This document shows, piece by piece, positions 1 to 9,909 of a stretch of DNA of 64,000 nt. Source of the DNA: Epsilonproteobacteria bacterium tcs-49 (GTDB lineage: Bacteria; Campylobacterota; Campylobacteria; Campylobacterales; Sulfurovaceae); NCBI GenBank assembly GCA_002049495.1, contig LLYS01000001.1:310001-374000 (forward strand). The letters are read 5' to 3'. Position numbers and translations under genes: made by a program. Position 1 is the first letter of the stretch. Each line of letters begins with the position of its first letter. The notes under the pieces are model-generated. The model had not been told where the DNA came from. It saw nothing but the letters and a program-made list of their open reading frames with translations, and made no database searches.

Positions 1-1
1 A

Positions 2-577
2 ACCACCGTCATCGATCTGGGCAGTACCAAAGAAAAAATTATCGCCGCCATTCCCGAAACGCTCCGGAACAACTTCGTTGCGGCCCACCCCATGACCGGG
101 ACGGAAAAGTTCGGCCCCCATGCCGCGCTGCCCGACCTGTATGAGGATAAAATCGTCGTTTTGTGTGATTTGAAAGACAGCGGGCAACTGCATGTCCGGC
201 GAGCTTTGGAACTGTTTAACCTGCTGCAGATGAAGATCGTCAAGATGGATGCCGCAGATCATGATCTGCACGCGGCCTTTATCTCCCACATGCCCCACGC
301 TTTGAGTTTTGCCCTGGCGCGCGCCGTACTGGCCCAGCAAGATCCCAAAAGTATCCTCACCCTTGCCGCTGGCGGGTTTAAGGATATGAGCCGCCTTGCG
401 AAAAGCAGCCCCGACATGTGGACCGATATCTTCAAACAAAACAAGCAAAATCTGCTGCACTCGCTCAAGCACTTCCAACAGGAACTCGACAGTTGTACGA
501 AGATGGTAGAAGATGATGATTTTGAAAGTTTGCACAGCTGGATAGCGCAGTCGAACAAACTGCACCATATCCTGTAA
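2..577 (+). CDS. tyrA: Prephenate dehydrogenase, 5'-truncated by window edge
   Basis: This is the C-terminal 191 residues of a TyrA-type enzyme, which oxidises and decarboxylates prephenate to 4-hydroxyphenylpyruvate in tyrosine synthesis. The frame is open from base 2. The visible part holds the end of the Rossmann domain (a DLGSTK segment, then AAHPMTGTEKFGP, the conserved HPMxG motif) and the helical domain (ISHMPHALSFAL, AAGGFKDMSRLA). It is convergent with aroE, with 6 bases between the two stops. The shikimate-pathway neighbours fit the role. Confidence 0.9.
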   Translation, partial: TTVIDLGSTKEKIIAAIPETLRNNFVAAHPMTGTEKFGPHAALPDLYEDKIVVLCDLKDSGQLHVRRALELFNLLQMKIVKMDAADHDLHAAFISHMPHALSFALARAVLAQQDPKSILTLAAGGFKDMSRLAKSSPDMWTDIFKQNKQNLLHSLKHFQQELDSCTKMVEDDDFESLHSWIAQSNKLHHIL

Positions 578-583
578 ATCCCC

Positions 584-1369
584 CTATAGTTCAAACGCCT
601 TTCGCATGACGGGCGTTATCTCCCGGGTCCCGTAGCGGTGGCCGGTAAAGTGTTCAAAGGCCAGCACCCCCTGATACAGCAGCATATCCGCTCCGTCCTT
701 TACTTCCAAGCCCCGCTTTTGCGCCGCTTGCAAAAAGGGCGTTTGCTTGCCGTAGATGACGTCCACGCACGCTTTGGCGTTTTCAAGTACGCCGCCGATC
801 ATCGCCTCGGGAACGGGCAGGTTTCCGTCGGCAAGCCCCGCGGAGGTGGTGTTGACCACCAGATCAAACCCCCTGTTTTCAAAGTTTTCCCACGTCATCG
901 TTTCACAGTGGTTAAAACCTTCCAGCCGACCCGCCGATCGGTTCATCACCGTCACGTCCAGCCCCCGTTTGTTCATGATATACGCGATCGCCTTGGCCGT
1001 TCCCCCCGCGCCTAAAAGCAGTACCTTTTCCCTGCTGAACTCTTCGATACTCAACATAAATCCCGGGGCGTCTGTATTGTAGCCGTGAAGCTTGCCGTTT
1101 TTCTCTATAATCGTATTGATCGCCCCGATCGCTTTTGCATCCTCGTCGATCACGTCGCAGGCGGCAAAAGCGGCCTCCTTGTGGGGGACGGTAATATTGG
1201 CACCGCTGAGCCCCAAAGCAAAAAAACGCGCTTTGAGGTCTTCACCGTTTTTAAGCAAAATACGGGTATAGCAGCTTTTTTCTTTGAAGTGGGCGAAACA
1301 GCGGTTGTGCATAAGCGGGGATTTGGAGTGGCTGACGGGGTTGCCGAAAATCGCAAACAGGTTTTGCAC
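584..1369 (-). CDS. aroE: Shikimate dehydrogenase
   Basis: A 261-residue NADP-dependent enzyme reducing 3-dehydroshikimate to shikimate. The N-terminus shows FGNPVSHSKSPLMHN, the shikimate-binding motif. ITVPHKE follows with the catalytic lysine, then the nucleotide-binding loop GAGGTAKAI and VNTTSAGL, with DMLLYQG near the C-terminus. Length is normal for the family. The start is GTG: its G overlaps the last base of the trpE stop (TAGTG), so translation is probably coupled to trpE. Confidence 0.95.
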   Translation of the reverse strand: MQNLFAIFGNPVSHSKSPLMHNRCFAHFKEKSCYTRILLKNGEDLKARFFALGLSGANITVPHKEAAFAACDVIDEDAKAIGAINTIIEKNGKLHGYNTDAPGFMLSIEEFSREKVLLLGAGGTAKAIAYIMNKRGLDVTVMNRSAGRLEGFNHCETMTWENFENRGFDLVVNTTSAGLADGNLPVPEAMIGGVLENAKACVDVIYGKQTPFLQAAQKRGLEVKDGADMLLYQGVLAFEHFTGHRYGTREITPVMRKAFEL

Positions 1370-2775
1370 TACCTGCCCTTTGCCGAGAGTTCGTCGATAG
1401 TCGCGTGCAGCGCCTTGAGTTTGTTGCTAACCTCCAGATACTCCAGCTCCGGTTTACTGTCCGCCACGACCCCGGCTCCGGCTTGCAGGACAATTCTGTC
1501 CGGCTTGATCATCGCAGTCCGGATCGTGATGGCGCTGTCCATATTGCCGTTGAAACTAAAATATCCCACGCTGCCGCTGTAAAAACCGCGCTTGAGCCGC
1601 TCATACTCCGCGATCAACTCCATAGCGCGGATCTTGGGCGCGCCGGTCATGGTGCCCGCGGTGAAAGTAGCGGCAAAAAGATCGAACATATCCTTGCCCT
1701 CTTGGAGTTTCCCCTCCACGTCGCTGACCATGTGCATCACGTGCGAATAGCGCTCCACGCGCATCAGATCGGTCACTTTCACGCTTCCGCCCTTGGCTAC
1801 TCGCCCCACGTCATTTCGCCCGAGGTCTACGAGCATGATATGCTCCGCCCGCTCTTTGGGATCGCTGAGCATCTCCTGTTCCAGCTCCCTGTCACGGTCT
1901 TTGTCCCTGCCCCGCTTTCTGGTCCCGGCGATGGGGCGCAGCATGATATCCTCATCGTTAAGCTGCACCATCACTTCCGGGGAACTGCCGCAGATGGTAA
2001 AGTCGCCGTATTCGAGCAAAAACAGATAGGGCGAGGGATTTTTGCTCCGAAGGGCGCGGTAAAAACTTAGACTGTCAACGTGTGCGGGCTGGGTATAGCG
2101 GTTGGAGATCAGCAGCTGGAACACGTCGCCGCTTCGTATCATCTCCTTTGCGTCCAGTACAATCTGTTTGAAAGCCTCTTCGCCGATGCCGTATGCACCC
2201 TCTCCCGTCTGCTTGATAGGTTGAAGCGGCGCAAAACGCATCGGTTCGTACAGCAGATTCTCGATGGCGTCTACACCGCTTAGATCACCGTTGTTGATGA
2301 TGGTCAGCTTACTGGTGCGGTGGGAATACGCCAGGATGATTTCGGGGCGTACCAGATCCAGATCGGGGGTATGCAGATCATCGTGCAGGTTACGCATATA
2401 CTTTTGCAGCGTCGGTTCAAAAACCTGGACCATATCGTAGCCGATAAACCCGATAAACCCGTCGATAAAACTAAAGCCGATCTCATCACTCAAGCTTTTA
2501 TAGCGGGCTTTATCCACCTTTTTATAATACTCTTGCAAAAATCCGAAAGGGGTTTGTTCCAACTCCCTGCTTTTGCCTTCACTGATATAGTGGGTTGTTT
2601 CGTTCTCATAGCGCAGGCGCTCTTTCGCACCGATGGTAATAAAACTGAAATTCCCCTCACTGGTGTTGACCACGCTTTCAAACAGCATGGTCACCTCCTT
2701 TGGAAACTTCTCCTTGATCTTAGCATAGATGGCGACGGGGGTAAACTCGTCGAAAAGAAGCTGTTTATACTCCAT
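1369..2775 (-). CDS. trpE: Anthranilate synthase component I
   Basis: A 468-residue chorismate-binding enzyme that makes anthranilate for tryptophan synthesis with a glutamine amidotransferase partner, which is not in this window. The chorismate-binding domain has SSPEVMVQL, RPIAGTRKRG, LVDLGRNDVGRV and, about residue 375, GTMTGAPKIRAMELI. The N-terminal domain is also TrpE-like. PabB is the main alternative, but overall length and the GRNDVGRV block favour TrpE. It overlaps the SPOR gene by 11 bases upstream and aroE by one base downstream. Confidence 0.88.
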   Translation of the reverse strand: MEYKQLLFDEFTPVAIYAKIKEKFPKEVTMLFESVVNTSEGNFSFITIGAKERLRYENETTHYISEGKSRELEQTPFGFLQEYYKKVDKARYKSLSDEIGFSFIDGFIGFIGYDMVQVFEPTLQKYMRNLHDDLHTPDLDLVRPEIILAYSHRTSKLTIINNGDLSGVDAIENLLYEPMRFAPLQPIKQTGEGAYGIGEEAFKQIVLDAKEMIRSGDVFQLLISNRYTQPAHVDSLSFYRALRSKNPSPYLFLLEYGDFTICGSSPEVMVQLNDEDIMLRPIAGTRKRGRDKDRDRELEQEMLSDPKERAEHIMLVDLGRNDVGRVAKGGSVKVTDLMRVERYSHVMHMVSDVEGKLQEGKDMFDLFAATFTAGTMTGAPKIRAMELIAEYERLKRGFYSGSVGYFSFNGNMDSAITIRTAMIKPDRIVLQAGAGVVADSKPELEYLEVSNKLKALHATIDELSAKGR

Positions 2776-3487
2776 CGGTCACCCTAACCAAAAAGGCTCC
2801 CTCGTTCAATCCCTGGCGAATCTTCTGTTTCGCTTCCGCCGCTTCGGCTTTGGTACCGTAGGTTCCCACGAGTACCTTGGTATATTTGGTTCCCTTTACC
2901 GTCGTGCGGTAAAAATAGTAGGTATACCCGGCTTTTTCGATATCTCGCAAGAAGCCCTGGTTGGGTGCGTATTTGTTAAACGATCCCACCTGCACGTACC
3001 AACCGTTTTTGACACGGTAGGGGTCGTGTTTGGTACCGGTAGCGGGCTTGGGCTCGGGAGCTTTGGTCTCCTCTGCCGCTTCGGGCTCGGGTTCGGGAGC
3101 CGGAGCTTCCGCCGTACTCTCCTGGGCCGGTTTCGGCGCTGCCGTCTCCTCCTGCTGCGCTTTTTCCGCCTCTTTGAGCTGGTTGATCATCTGGTTCAGC
3201 TCCTCATCCTTTTTACTGTCCCCCTCGATGGGCACCTCTTCAAAAAGCGGCTCTTTATCCTCGGCTACGTTTGGAGAGGGTGCCGCAACGGGCGGCGTCT
3301 GCGCCTGTTCCTGCTGCGTAGAATCCCCCAAAATCACCTTTGTCGCCGCGATAGCAATGATCAAGACCACGATAATCAGCGCAACAATCATCAAAATCTT
3401 TTTAAGCTGTTTGGAGCCTTTGCCCCCCTCGATCATAATATCGTCCAGATTTCCGTCTTGCTGTGTCTTCCCGCTTTCGTTTTCCAT
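2765..3487 (-). CDS. SPOR-domain inner-membrane protein
   Basis: A 240-residue protein with a cytoplasmic N-terminal tail and one membrane segment at about residues 30-52 (MIVALIIVVLIIAIAATKVI). A long Pro/Glu/Ala-rich periplasmic linker follows to about residue 155. A C-terminal SPOR domain begins at YRVKNGWYVQVGSF. SPOR domains bind denuded septal peptidoglycan, so a role at the division site is likely, as for FtsN or DedD. It is the first gene of the trpE-aroE run and overlaps trpE by 11 bases. The precise function is not shown by the sequence. Confidence 0.85.
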   Translation of the reverse strand: MENESGKTQQDGNLDDIMIEGGKGSKQLKKILMIVALIIVVLIIAIAATKVILGDSTQQEQAQTPPVAAPSPNVAEDKEPLFEEVPIEGDSKKDEELNQMINQLKEAEKAQQEETAAPKPAQESTAEAPAPEPEPEAAEETKAPEPKPATGTKHDPYRVKNGWYVQVGSFNKYAPNQGFLRDIEKAGYTYYFYRTTVKGTKYTKVLVGTYGTKAEAAEAKQKIRQGLNEGAFLVRVTDGV

Positions 3488-3573
3488 CGTTATCTCCTGC
3501 TAAGAATTTAGTCTATTATACCCTACACACAATGAAACAGCGCACCGAGGTACACTGTATGATTGCGTATATC

Positions 3574-4116
3574 CTACATATGCCGCGACCATGACGTTCC
3601 CCGCTCCTTCTCGTACAACGCGTACGGAAGGGTCAGGATATTGTACTCTCTGGGCAGATCGGGGTCAGGAAAGACCCGCCACTGCTTGGGCATTCGTGAA
3701 GCCAGCTTCATTGAAAGCATCTTGCCCAGCTGATACGCCTCCTGGAGCGTCGTGTGTCCCTTGTGGATATACAGGTGCAGATGCCCCGGTGTTTTTGTCT
3801 CATACGCCGTAAAATTCAAAAATCCCTCTTCTCTAAGCAATAACTGTGCCCGATGCCAAAACCGCTGGGGATCACGGCCGTTATAATCGATCACGATATT
3901 CTCCACTTTGTCGCGGCTGTTGATGAGCGAATGCGCCACGACAAGCTCCTTTGAATCGTGCTGATTCATCACCTGTCTTGTCAAACGTTCGTTGATTTTT
4001 TCAAACTTGTTATAAAAAGTCCGCCCGTTGTAGGTGATCTTTTCAACCACCCGCGGACGCTGCACCCAGTAGTGATCTGTCACCATTTTGATCAGATTGA
4101 TATCCACATTATACAC
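3574..4116 (-). CDS. DUF1882 protein, Campylobacterota-specific
   Basis: A 180-residue protein I recognise as the DUF1882 family, which to my knowledge is limited to Campylobacterota. Features are an N-terminal NVDINLIKMVTDHYW, a central region with VIDYNGRDPQRFWHRA, then a GHLHLYIHKGHT stretch. There is no signal peptide or membrane segment. It lies 18 bases downstream of... the glyA stop is at the other side, so it precedes glyA on its opposite flank: on the minus strand DUF1882 is transcribed first and glyA is the next gene upstream at 4135. Biochemical function is unknown. The placement beside glyA and lysS resembles H. pylori. Confidence 0.8.
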   Translation of the reverse strand: MYNVDINLIKMVTDHYWVQRPRVVEKITYNGRTFYNKFEKINERLTRQVMNQHDSKELVVAHSLINSRDKVENIVIDYNGRDPQRFWHRAQLLLREEGFLNFTAYETKTPGHLHLYIHKGHTTLQEAYQLGKMLSMKLASRMPKQWRVFPDPDLPREYNILTLPYALYEKERGTSWSRHM

Positions 4117-4134
4117 TGTTCGCTCCTTGCTCCG

Positions 4135-5385
4135 CTAATAGATCGGTTTTTCGTAGATTACAAAGCCCTGTGCCAATTGGCGAAGCTCCTCTTTGATCCC
4201 CGCTTGCAACTCTTTGTTATCGATATCGTCAAGTACGTCGGCGATCTTGCCCGCGATAATTTCAAACTCTTTTTCTTTCATTCCGCGCGCGGTCAATGCC
4301 GGCGCGCCGATACGGATACCGCTGGTGACGAAGGGGCTTCTGGTTTCTCCGGGAACGGTGTTTTTATTCACCGTGATCCCCGCGTTGCCCAATGCTTCGT
4401 CGGCGTCTTTTCCGCTGAAGTCCTTATTGAGAAAGGAAACCAGCACCAGGTGGTTATCCGTCCCGCCGCTGACTACGTCGTAGCCGCGTTCGATAAGTAC
4501 GTCTGCCAGCACTTTTGCGTTGGCTTTGACCTGCTTGGCGTACTCTTTCCAGCTGCTATCAAGAATCTCTCCAAAGGCCACCGCCTTTGCGGCGATCACG
4601 TGTACCAAAGGCCCGCCCTGGGTCCCGGGGAAGATGGCGCTGTTGGTTTTTTTGTAGATATCTTCGTCGTTTGTCATTATCATCCCGCCTCTTGGGCCCC
4701 GCAGCGTTTTGTGCGTCGTGGTGGTGACCACGTCGGCGTAGGGGAAGGGGCTCATATGCTCGCCCGCGGCGACGAGTCCGGCGATGTGGGCGATATCGGC
4801 AAACAAGATTGCGCCCACTTCATCGGCGATCGCTCTGAACTTTTTAAAATCGATCTCTCTGGCGTAGGCGCTGGCACCGCAGACGATGATCTTGGGCCGG
4901 ACGATCTTGGCGATTTCAAGTACTTTGTCGTAATCGATTCGCCCGTCAAGCTCCACACCGTAGTAAAAGGCCTGGTAGTTTTTGCCGCTGAAGCTGGGCT
5001 TTGCCCCATGCGTCAAGTGCCCGCCGTGGCTAAGATCCATCCCCAAAATTTTGTCACCCGCTTTTAATAGCGCGGCGTATACCGCCACGTTTGCCTGGCT
5101 TCCGCTGTGGGGCTGGACGTTGGCGTATTTGCAGTCGAAAATTTCGCAGGCGCGGTCGATGGCAAGCTGCTCCACTTCGTCGGCGAATTCACACCCGCCG
5201 TAGTAGCGCTTGTAGGGGTAGCCCTCGGCGTACTTGTTGGTAAATACGCTTCCCATCGCTTCCATAACCGCGGGGGAGGTGAAGTTTTCGCTGGCGATCA
5301 TCTCCAGATGATCCGTTTGGCGCTCCAACTCCTTTTCGATGATATCAAATACTTTTTTGTCGCTTTTTTCCAAAAAATAGCTCAT
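4135..5385 (-). CDS. glyA: Serine hydroxymethyltransferase
   Basis: A 416-residue PLP enzyme that interconverts serine and glycine and charges tetrahydrofolate with one-carbon units. The family lysine motif [14 protein letters not shown] is present near residue 225. Others visible are [29 protein letters not shown] and [11 protein letters not shown] near the N-terminus, and [14 protein letters not shown] near the C-terminus. Length is standard. On the minus strand it follows lysS by 64 bases and is followed by the DUF1882 gene after 18 bases. Confidence 0.97.
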   Translation of the reverse strand: MSYFLEKSDKKVFDIIEKELERQTDHLEMIASENFTSPAVMEAMGSVFTNKYAEGYPYKRYYGGCEFADEVEQLAIDRACEIFDCKYANVQPHSGSQANVAVYAALLKAGDKILGMDLSHGGHLTHGAKPSFSGKNYQAFYYGVELDGRIDYDKVLEIAKIVRPKIIVCGASAYAREIDFKKFRAIADEVGAILFADIAHIAGLVAAGEHMSPFPYADVVTTTTHKTLRGPRGGMIMTNDEDIYKKTNSAIFPGTQGGPLVHVIAAKAVAFGEILDSSWKEYAKQVKANAKVLADVLIERGYDVVSGGTDNHLVLVSFLNKDFSGKDADEALGNAGITVNKNTVPGETRSPFVTSGIRIGAPALTARGMKEKEFEIIAGKIADVLDDIDNKELQAGIKEELRQLAQGFVIYEKPIY

Positions 5386-5449
5386 TGTTTCTATCCTTTA
5401 TTAGTGATTCATTGTTTCGTTTGCTCAGGCTTCGCCTCCGGCGCAGCTC

Positions 5450-6985
5450 CTAATTTTCTTTCTTCTCGACTTCCTCTTCCAACTCTTTGGCGATCACCTC
5501 TTTGCTCTCGGGCCGCATCGCGGGGAAAAGCAGTACGTCGCGGATCGTATGCTGGTTTGTCAGCATCATCACCAGCCGGTCGATCCCGATCCCCTGTCCC
5601 GCGCACGGGCTCATACCGTAACTCAGCGCGCGCACGAAATCCTCATCCATCTCGTGGGCTTCGTCGTCGCCGCTGTCCTTTGCCGCAACCTGCGCTTCAA
5701 AACGCTCCAGTTGATCGACGGGGTCGTTGAGCTCACTGAAAGCGTTGGCGATCTCTTTTCCGGCGATAAAGAGTTCAAACCGCTCGGTTACGTCGGGGTT
5801 GGCGTCGCTGCGTCTTGCCAGCGGACTGATTTCGACGGGGTATTCGGTGATAAAGGTGGGGTTGATCAACTTATCCTCGACAAATTCATCGAAAAGCTCG
5901 CCTTGAAGCTGCCCCAGGTTCATCCCCTCCTCTACTTCGATGTTGCGCTCTTTGAGATAGGCAAGTATCTTATCCTTATCCGTTGCCACATCTTCGGGAA
6001 CACCGCCGATACTGCTTAGCGACTCGATCAGAGGGATCTGCTTAAACTCGCTGAAATCGATCTCCAGATCGCCGTAGGGCAGCAGCTTGGGCAGATCAAG
6101 GTGGTCAAACAGATACTCGAAATACTCTTTGGTGATTTCGATAAGGTCTTGATAATTTTTGTACGCCCAGTAAAATTCGATGGAGGTGAATTCCGGATTG
6201 TGCGTCGCGTCCATCCCCTCGTTTCGAAAGTTTCTGTTGATCTCAAACACCGCTTCAAACCCGCCTACGATCAAGCGCTTAAGATACAACTCGGGAGCGA
6301 TGCGCAGATAGCGGTCGACGCCCAGGGCGTTGTGGTGGGTAACGAAGGGTTTGGCGTTGGCGCCGCCGGGGATAGGGTGCATCATCGGCGTTTCCACCTC
6401 CAAAAAGCCCTTATCCTCAAAGAAGCGACGGGTCAAAGAGATAATCTTGCTTCTGGTGTGAAAAGTCTTTTTCACTTCGGAGTTCATGATCAGATCCAGA
6501 TAGCGCTGGCGGTAACGCAGCTCCTTATCCTGAATCCCGTGGTACTTTTCGGGCAGGGGACTGATCGCTTTGGTCAGCAGGGTCAACTTCGAAACGTTGA
6601 GCGTCAACTCTCCCTTGTTGGTCACGAAGGGAAAACCCGTCACTTCCACGATGTCGCCCACTTCCACGTTCTTTTTAAATACCGTATTGTAAAAGCCCTC
6701 TTCCAAATTGTCCCTGGCGACGTAAATTTGCAAAATGCCGCTTTCGTCTTCGATCTTTAAAAAGCTCGCTTTCCCCATCAAACGGAAAAACTTGATCCGT
6801 CCCGCGACGGTGTAGATACGTTTTTCATCGCGTCTATCTTCCAAATCATGCACGTCGCTGTTGACGTTGGCAAATTTGGCTATGGTCGTATTACGATCCG
6901 TTTCATTGGTGTAGGGATTGTAGCCCAGCTCCTTTAACCGCTGTACTTTCGAGAGTCGTTCCTGAATATATTGGTTGCTAAACAA
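5450..6985 (-). CDS. lysS: Lysyl-tRNA synthetase, class II
   Basis: A 511-residue class II synthetase that charges tRNA-Lys. The N-terminal OB-fold anticodon-binding domain holds [19 protein letters not shown]. The catalytic domain has motif 1 around [20 protein letters not shown] and motif 2 around [20 protein letters not shown]. Motif 3 is [20 protein letters not shown] near the C-terminus. All three class II motifs are intact. It stands between fur (27 bases upstream) and glyA on the minus strand. Confidence 0.97.
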   Translation of the reverse strand: MFSNQYIQERLSKVQRLKELGYNPYTNETDRNTTIAKFANVNSDVHDLEDRRDEKRIYTVAGRIKFFRLMGKASFLKIEDESGILQIYVARDNLEEGFYNTVFKKNVEVGDIVEVTGFPFVTNKGELTLNVSKLTLLTKAISPLPEKYHGIQDKELRYRQRYLDLIMNSEVKKTFHTRSKIISLTRRFFEDKGFLEVETPMMHPIPGGANAKPFVTHHNALGVDRYLRIAPELYLKRLIVGGFEAVFEINRNFRNEGMDATHNPEFTSIEFYWAYKNYQDLIEITKEYFEYLFDHLDLPKLLPYGDLEIDFSEFKQIPLIESLSSIGGVPEDVATDKDKILAYLKERNIEVEEGMNLGQLQGELFDEFVEDKLINPTFITEYPVEISPLARRSDANPDVTERFELFIAGKEIANAFSELNDPVDQLERFEAQVAAKDSGDDEAHEMDEDFVRALSYGMSPCAGQGIGIDRLVMMLTNQHTIRDVLLFPAMRPESKEVIAKELEEEVEKKEN

Positions 6986-7012
6986 ATATGTCTCCTGTTT
7001 TGTTTCTATGTA

Positions 7013-7501
7013 TTAAGTGTTTGTTTCCTTCCGGCACTCGGGGCAGATGCCGTAGATCTTCATACTGTGATCGGTCATGGAAAAGCCCAGCGACTGCGCG
7101 ATGGTTTCTTGCTTATGCTCGATCTCCTCGTCGCAAAACTCTACGATCTTGCCGCAGCGTTCACAGATGATATGGTCGTGGTGTTCTTTGGTACCCAGTT
7201 CATACTTTTTGCCCTGGGAACCGAACGAGAGTGAAGAGACCAACCCCTCATCCTCCAGCAGTCCCAGCGTACGGTATACCGTAGCGATCCCGATATTCAT
7301 ATCGGGGTCCTCCTCCTGCACCAACTGGTACAGCACCTCGGGGGAGAAGTGACCGCTGTTTTGGTACAGCGCTTTGAGGATAAGCTCACGCTGTTTGGTG
7401 TATTTGAGGCCGTTTTTTCTCAAAATCTCTTTAAACTCGTCAAGGAGGGCATCGTAACTCATCTTGGGTTTACTAAAATCTTTGATCAACTCATCCATCA
7501 C
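7013..7501 (-). CDS. fur: Ferric uptake regulator
   Basis: A 162-residue Fur-family metal-responsive repressor. The winged-helix domain includes YTKQRELILKALYQ and IGIATVYRTLGLLEDEGLV. The metal-binding region holds KEHHDHIICERCGKIVEF and a second CxxC in GICPECRKE, as in Fur proteins with a structural zinc site. It overlaps cvpA upstream by 11 bases and precedes lysS, so it is embedded in a housekeeping operon with no Fur box seen directly before it. Likely targets in this window are the Fur boxes at 48973-48991 and 52735-52753. Confidence 0.94.
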   Translation of the reverse strand: MMDELIKDFSKPKMSYDALLDEFKEILRKNGLKYTKQRELILKALYQNSGHFSPEVLYQLVQEEDPDMNIGIATVYRTLGLLEDEGLVSSLSFGSQGKKYELGTKEHHDHIICERCGKIVEFCDEEIEHKQETIAQSLGFSMTDHSMKIYGICPECRKETNT

Positions 7502-8129
7502 TATCCTTTTGTACAGCTTCCTTCTGCGGTTGGGTTTGGCCCTGCATCTTTTGCTTGATATGCTCCTGAAGCTGCTGCATATTCAGATTTTCCCGATCGA
7601 TATCTGCCGGGGCGCTGTCTTTGATGGCGCTGTTTTCAAACATCTTGGGATCGATCTTGATGATCGCTCCCCCCGCATCACGCAAAACGGGAAAGAGGAT
7701 GCTGTTTTTCGTGAACTTTTGCATATTCTGCGCTACGATCTCCACGCTTGAAAAGGCATACGCGATCAAAGAAAAGATCACGAACACTTTGCCCGCGCCG
7801 AACACAAACCCCATCGACTTATCAACAATCCCCAGACCGCTGAGTTTGGTCAACTTGGCGATCAGGTTGCCAAGGAGGATAATCCCGCCCCAGCTAAGTG
7901 CCAACAGTATCACAAACCCTACAAGGGTCGAAACCGATTCCTGCTCGAATTTAAAAAGCGTGTCACTTAAAAACATCCCAAAAGCCGACGCGTAGCTGGA
8001 AGCCAGATAAACGCCCCCCGCGATGCCCGCCAAACCGAACACCTCTTTGATAAGCCCGTTAAAGATCCCTTTCAATCCCAGAATCAGGATCAAACCGCCG
8101 ACGATAAAATCTATATAACTATACTCCAC
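7491..8129 (-). CDS. cvpA: CvpA family membrane protein
   Basis: A 212-residue protein of the CvpA/colicin V production family. It starts MEYSYIDFIVGGLILILGLKG, typical for the family, and has about four hydrophobic segments in the first 125 residues. A soluble, Gln-rich charged tail of about 70 residues follows. The family is linked to cell-envelope homeostasis, but its molecular function is not settled. It overlaps the diguanylate cyclase stop or start by one base and overlaps fur by 11 bases, so the three genes are co-transcribed. Confidence 0.85.
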   Translation of the reverse strand: MEYSYIDFIVGGLILILGLKGIFNGLIKEVFGLAGIAGGVYLASSYASAFGMFLSDTLFKFEQESVSTLVGFVILLALSWGGIILLGNLIAKLTKLSGLGIVDKSMGFVFGAGKVFVIFSLIAYAFSSVEIVAQNMQKFTKNSILFPVLRDAGGAIIKIDPKMFENSAIKDSAPADIDRENLNMQQLQEHIKQKMQGQTQPQKEAVQKDSDG

Positions 8130-9034
8130 TAACGCAACTCCACTCTGTTTTTTCCGTTTGCTTTTGCCTCGTACATCGCCTTGTCCGCTCTGGCGAACAG
8201 GGTTTCGTAATCATCACCCTCACGGTACTGCGTCACCCCGACGCTTGCGGTGATGGTGATGATTTCGGATTTGAATTTGAGCTTATTTTTACCTACGGCT
8301 TCCACCGCTTTGTGGGCCATCACCTTCGCTTCATCCACGAAAGCTTCGTTCATCACGATGATAAACTCTTCACCGCCGAAGCGATACACTTTCGCCCCCG
8401 TTTTCACCATAGCCTTCAGCAGCTTAGCCACGTAGATCAGCACCTTGTCCCCCGCCAGGTGGCCGTGGCGGTCGTTGATCAATTTAAAATCATCCAGATC
8501 CAGGATGACGATGGAGAAGGTGTTTTCTTTGCTTTGCGCCACCTCAATCAAATGGTTGATATCCTCTATGAGGGTTTTACGGTTGAACACTTTGGTCAAA
8601 TGGTCGAGGTTGACCTCTTTTTCCAGGGAGTGGATCTCTTGCTGGAGGTTTTCTATCTTTTTATTCGCCTTTTCCAGTTCGCCGAAGATCTCCGTGTGGA
8701 AACTGTCCACCTTGTTTTTAAGGTTGCTCAGATCCAGCTCCTCATCCAGGATGATCCGCTCAACCTGCTCGATGTTGAGTTTGGTAATATCGGAGATATT
8801 TTCCGTACTCTCCTGAAAGTTTTTGAGCGTATCTTTTGCCACGTCGCTTGCGTGGGTATCGGAATAGGCCAGCACCATTTTACGGTATTCGGGCTGTGAA
8901 AGGTCGAATTTATCGCAATTTTCGTACAGTACGTCAAGGAGTTTTTCCATCTGCTCCCTGTGCAGCCCATCTTTTTTGCACAGCTGCACCAACTCTTTGA
9001 AATAGCTATCGAAATCGCTGCAATTTTTTATCAT
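8129..9034 (-). CDS. GGDEF-domain diguanylate cyclase
   Basis: A 301-residue cytoplasmic protein predicted to make cyclic di-GMP from two GTP. The N-terminal 140 residues are helical, with a coiled coil near residues 110-140. The GGDEF domain begins at LDHLTKVFNRKTL and carries the active-site motif GGEEF at about residue 220. I see no RxxD inhibitory site at the usual spacing before it, so product feedback may be weak. There is no membrane segment and no EAL domain. It is the first gene of the cvpA-fur-lysS run. Confidence 0.9.
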   Translation of the reverse strand: MIKNCSDFDSYFKELVQLCKKDGLHREQMEKLLDVLYENCDKFDLSQPEYRKMVLAYSDTHASDVAKDTLKNFQESTENISDITKLNIEQVERIILDEELDLSNLKNKVDSFHTEIFGELEKANKKIENLQQEIHSLEKEVNLDHLTKVFNRKTLIEDINHLIEVAQSKENTFSIVILDLDDFKLINDRHGHLAGDKVLIYVAKLLKAMVKTGAKVYRFGGEEFIIVMNEAFVDEAKVMAHKAVEAVGKNKLKFKSEIITITASVGVTQYREGDDYETLFARADKAMYEAKANGKNRVELR

Positions 9035-9129
9035 TATGTATCCCGTCTCGAGAAGATTATGCTTATTATACTCAGTTTTTCTTTTTTTTTGGCTTGCCCT
9101 CAGGACAAAAAAGAGGTTTCAAGGTTTCT

Positions 9130-9585
9130 TTAAATAAATTTTTTCATCGCCTGTTTCGCTTCCCTGGCCATCGTTTTCTCTTTCAAACTTTGCCGCTTGT
9201 CGTGAAGCTTTTTACCCTTCGCCAGCGCTATCTGTACTTTGCACAGATTTTTTTTATTGAAATAAAGCTTCAACGGTACGATCGCCAAGCCCTGCTGTTT
9301 CGCGATTTTCCCCTCGAGCTTATCCAGCTGCAACCGGTGCAGTAGCAATCTCCTGGGCCTCGTAGTATCGGGCTTGAAGTGGGGATTTGTCGTATCCAGG
9401 TAGGAGATATGGGCATTGATCATCCACAGTTCCGATTTGATAAAGCGGCAATAGCTGTCTTTGATATTCGCGCGCCCCTCGCGCAGGGCTTTAACCTCAC
9501 TGCCGAGCAGTTCGATACCCGCTTCAAAGGTTTCTAAAATCTCATAATCAAATCGTGCTTTTTTATTTGTAGCGATCGGTTTCAT
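9130..9585 (-). CDS. smpB: SsrA-binding protein (tmRNA partner)
   Basis: A 151-residue SmpB, which binds tmRNA and brings it to stalled ribosomes. The family signatures are ATNKKARFDYEILETFEAGI, LLGSEVKALREG, DSYCRFIKSELWMINAHIS and a basic C-terminal tail. I place the start at the ATG at 9585, where a GGGAG ribosome site sits at good spacing and where the family begins. The longer frame to 9657 has no homologous look. No tmRNA gene is visible in this window. Confidence 0.93.
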   Translation of the reverse strand: MKPIATNKKARFDYEILETFEAGIELLGSEVKALREGRANIKDSYCRFIKSELWMINAHISYLDTTNPHFKPDTTRPRRLLLHRLQLDKLEGKIAKQQGLAIVPLKLYFNKKNLCKVQIALAKGKKLHDKRQSLKEKTMAREAKQAMKKFI

Positions 9586-9726
9586 AACGCTCCCGTTTCC
9601 TTGCTTATCAAGAGTAATTTTCTCTTTATTATACCAAAGGGGAGATGATTTTCGCATGATTTCAGTTTTAATTTATTATTTATTTAATATATCTTTTTTT
9701 TAATATGTCACTAAGGACTGTTTCGG

Positions 9727-9732
9727 TAAAAT
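9727..9732 (+). promoter_or_regulatory. Possible -10 box for rpmH-rnpA-yidC
   Basis: TAAAAT lies 42 bases before the rpmH start in an AT-rich intergenic stretch (9586-9774). Campylobacterota sigma-70 promoters depend mainly on the -10 element. No firm -35 box is seen. Confidence 0.35.
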
Positions 9733-9774
9733 ATCCAACAATTATTCTCAAAATTTACAAAAGGAAATAGAGTC

Positions 9775-9909
9775 ATGAAAAGAACTTTTCAACCACACAA
9801 CAAACCAAGAAAAACCAAACACGGATTCAGAGCCAGAATGAAAAGCAAAAACGGCCGAAAAGTGATCAACGCCAGAAGAGCCAAAGGTAGAAAAAGATTA
9901 TCAGTTTAA
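9775..9909 (+). CDS. rpmH: Ribosomal protein bL34
   Basis: This 44-residue gene is read directly from the sequence. It begins [19 protein letters not shown] and ends in GRKRLSV, the exact form and length of bacterial L34. An AGGAAA ribosome site precedes the ATG. It heads the conserved rpmH-rnpA-yidC-jag-mnmE order often found near the replication origin. Its last codons overlap the probable 5' end of rnpA in another frame. Confidence 0.97.
   Translation: MKRTFQPHNKPRKTKHGFRARMKSKNGRKVINARRAKGRKRLSV

Noticed and set aside
1405-2070. Long plus-strand frame within trpE
   Set aside because: It is antisense to an intact TrpE with clear family motifs and has no family look of its own.
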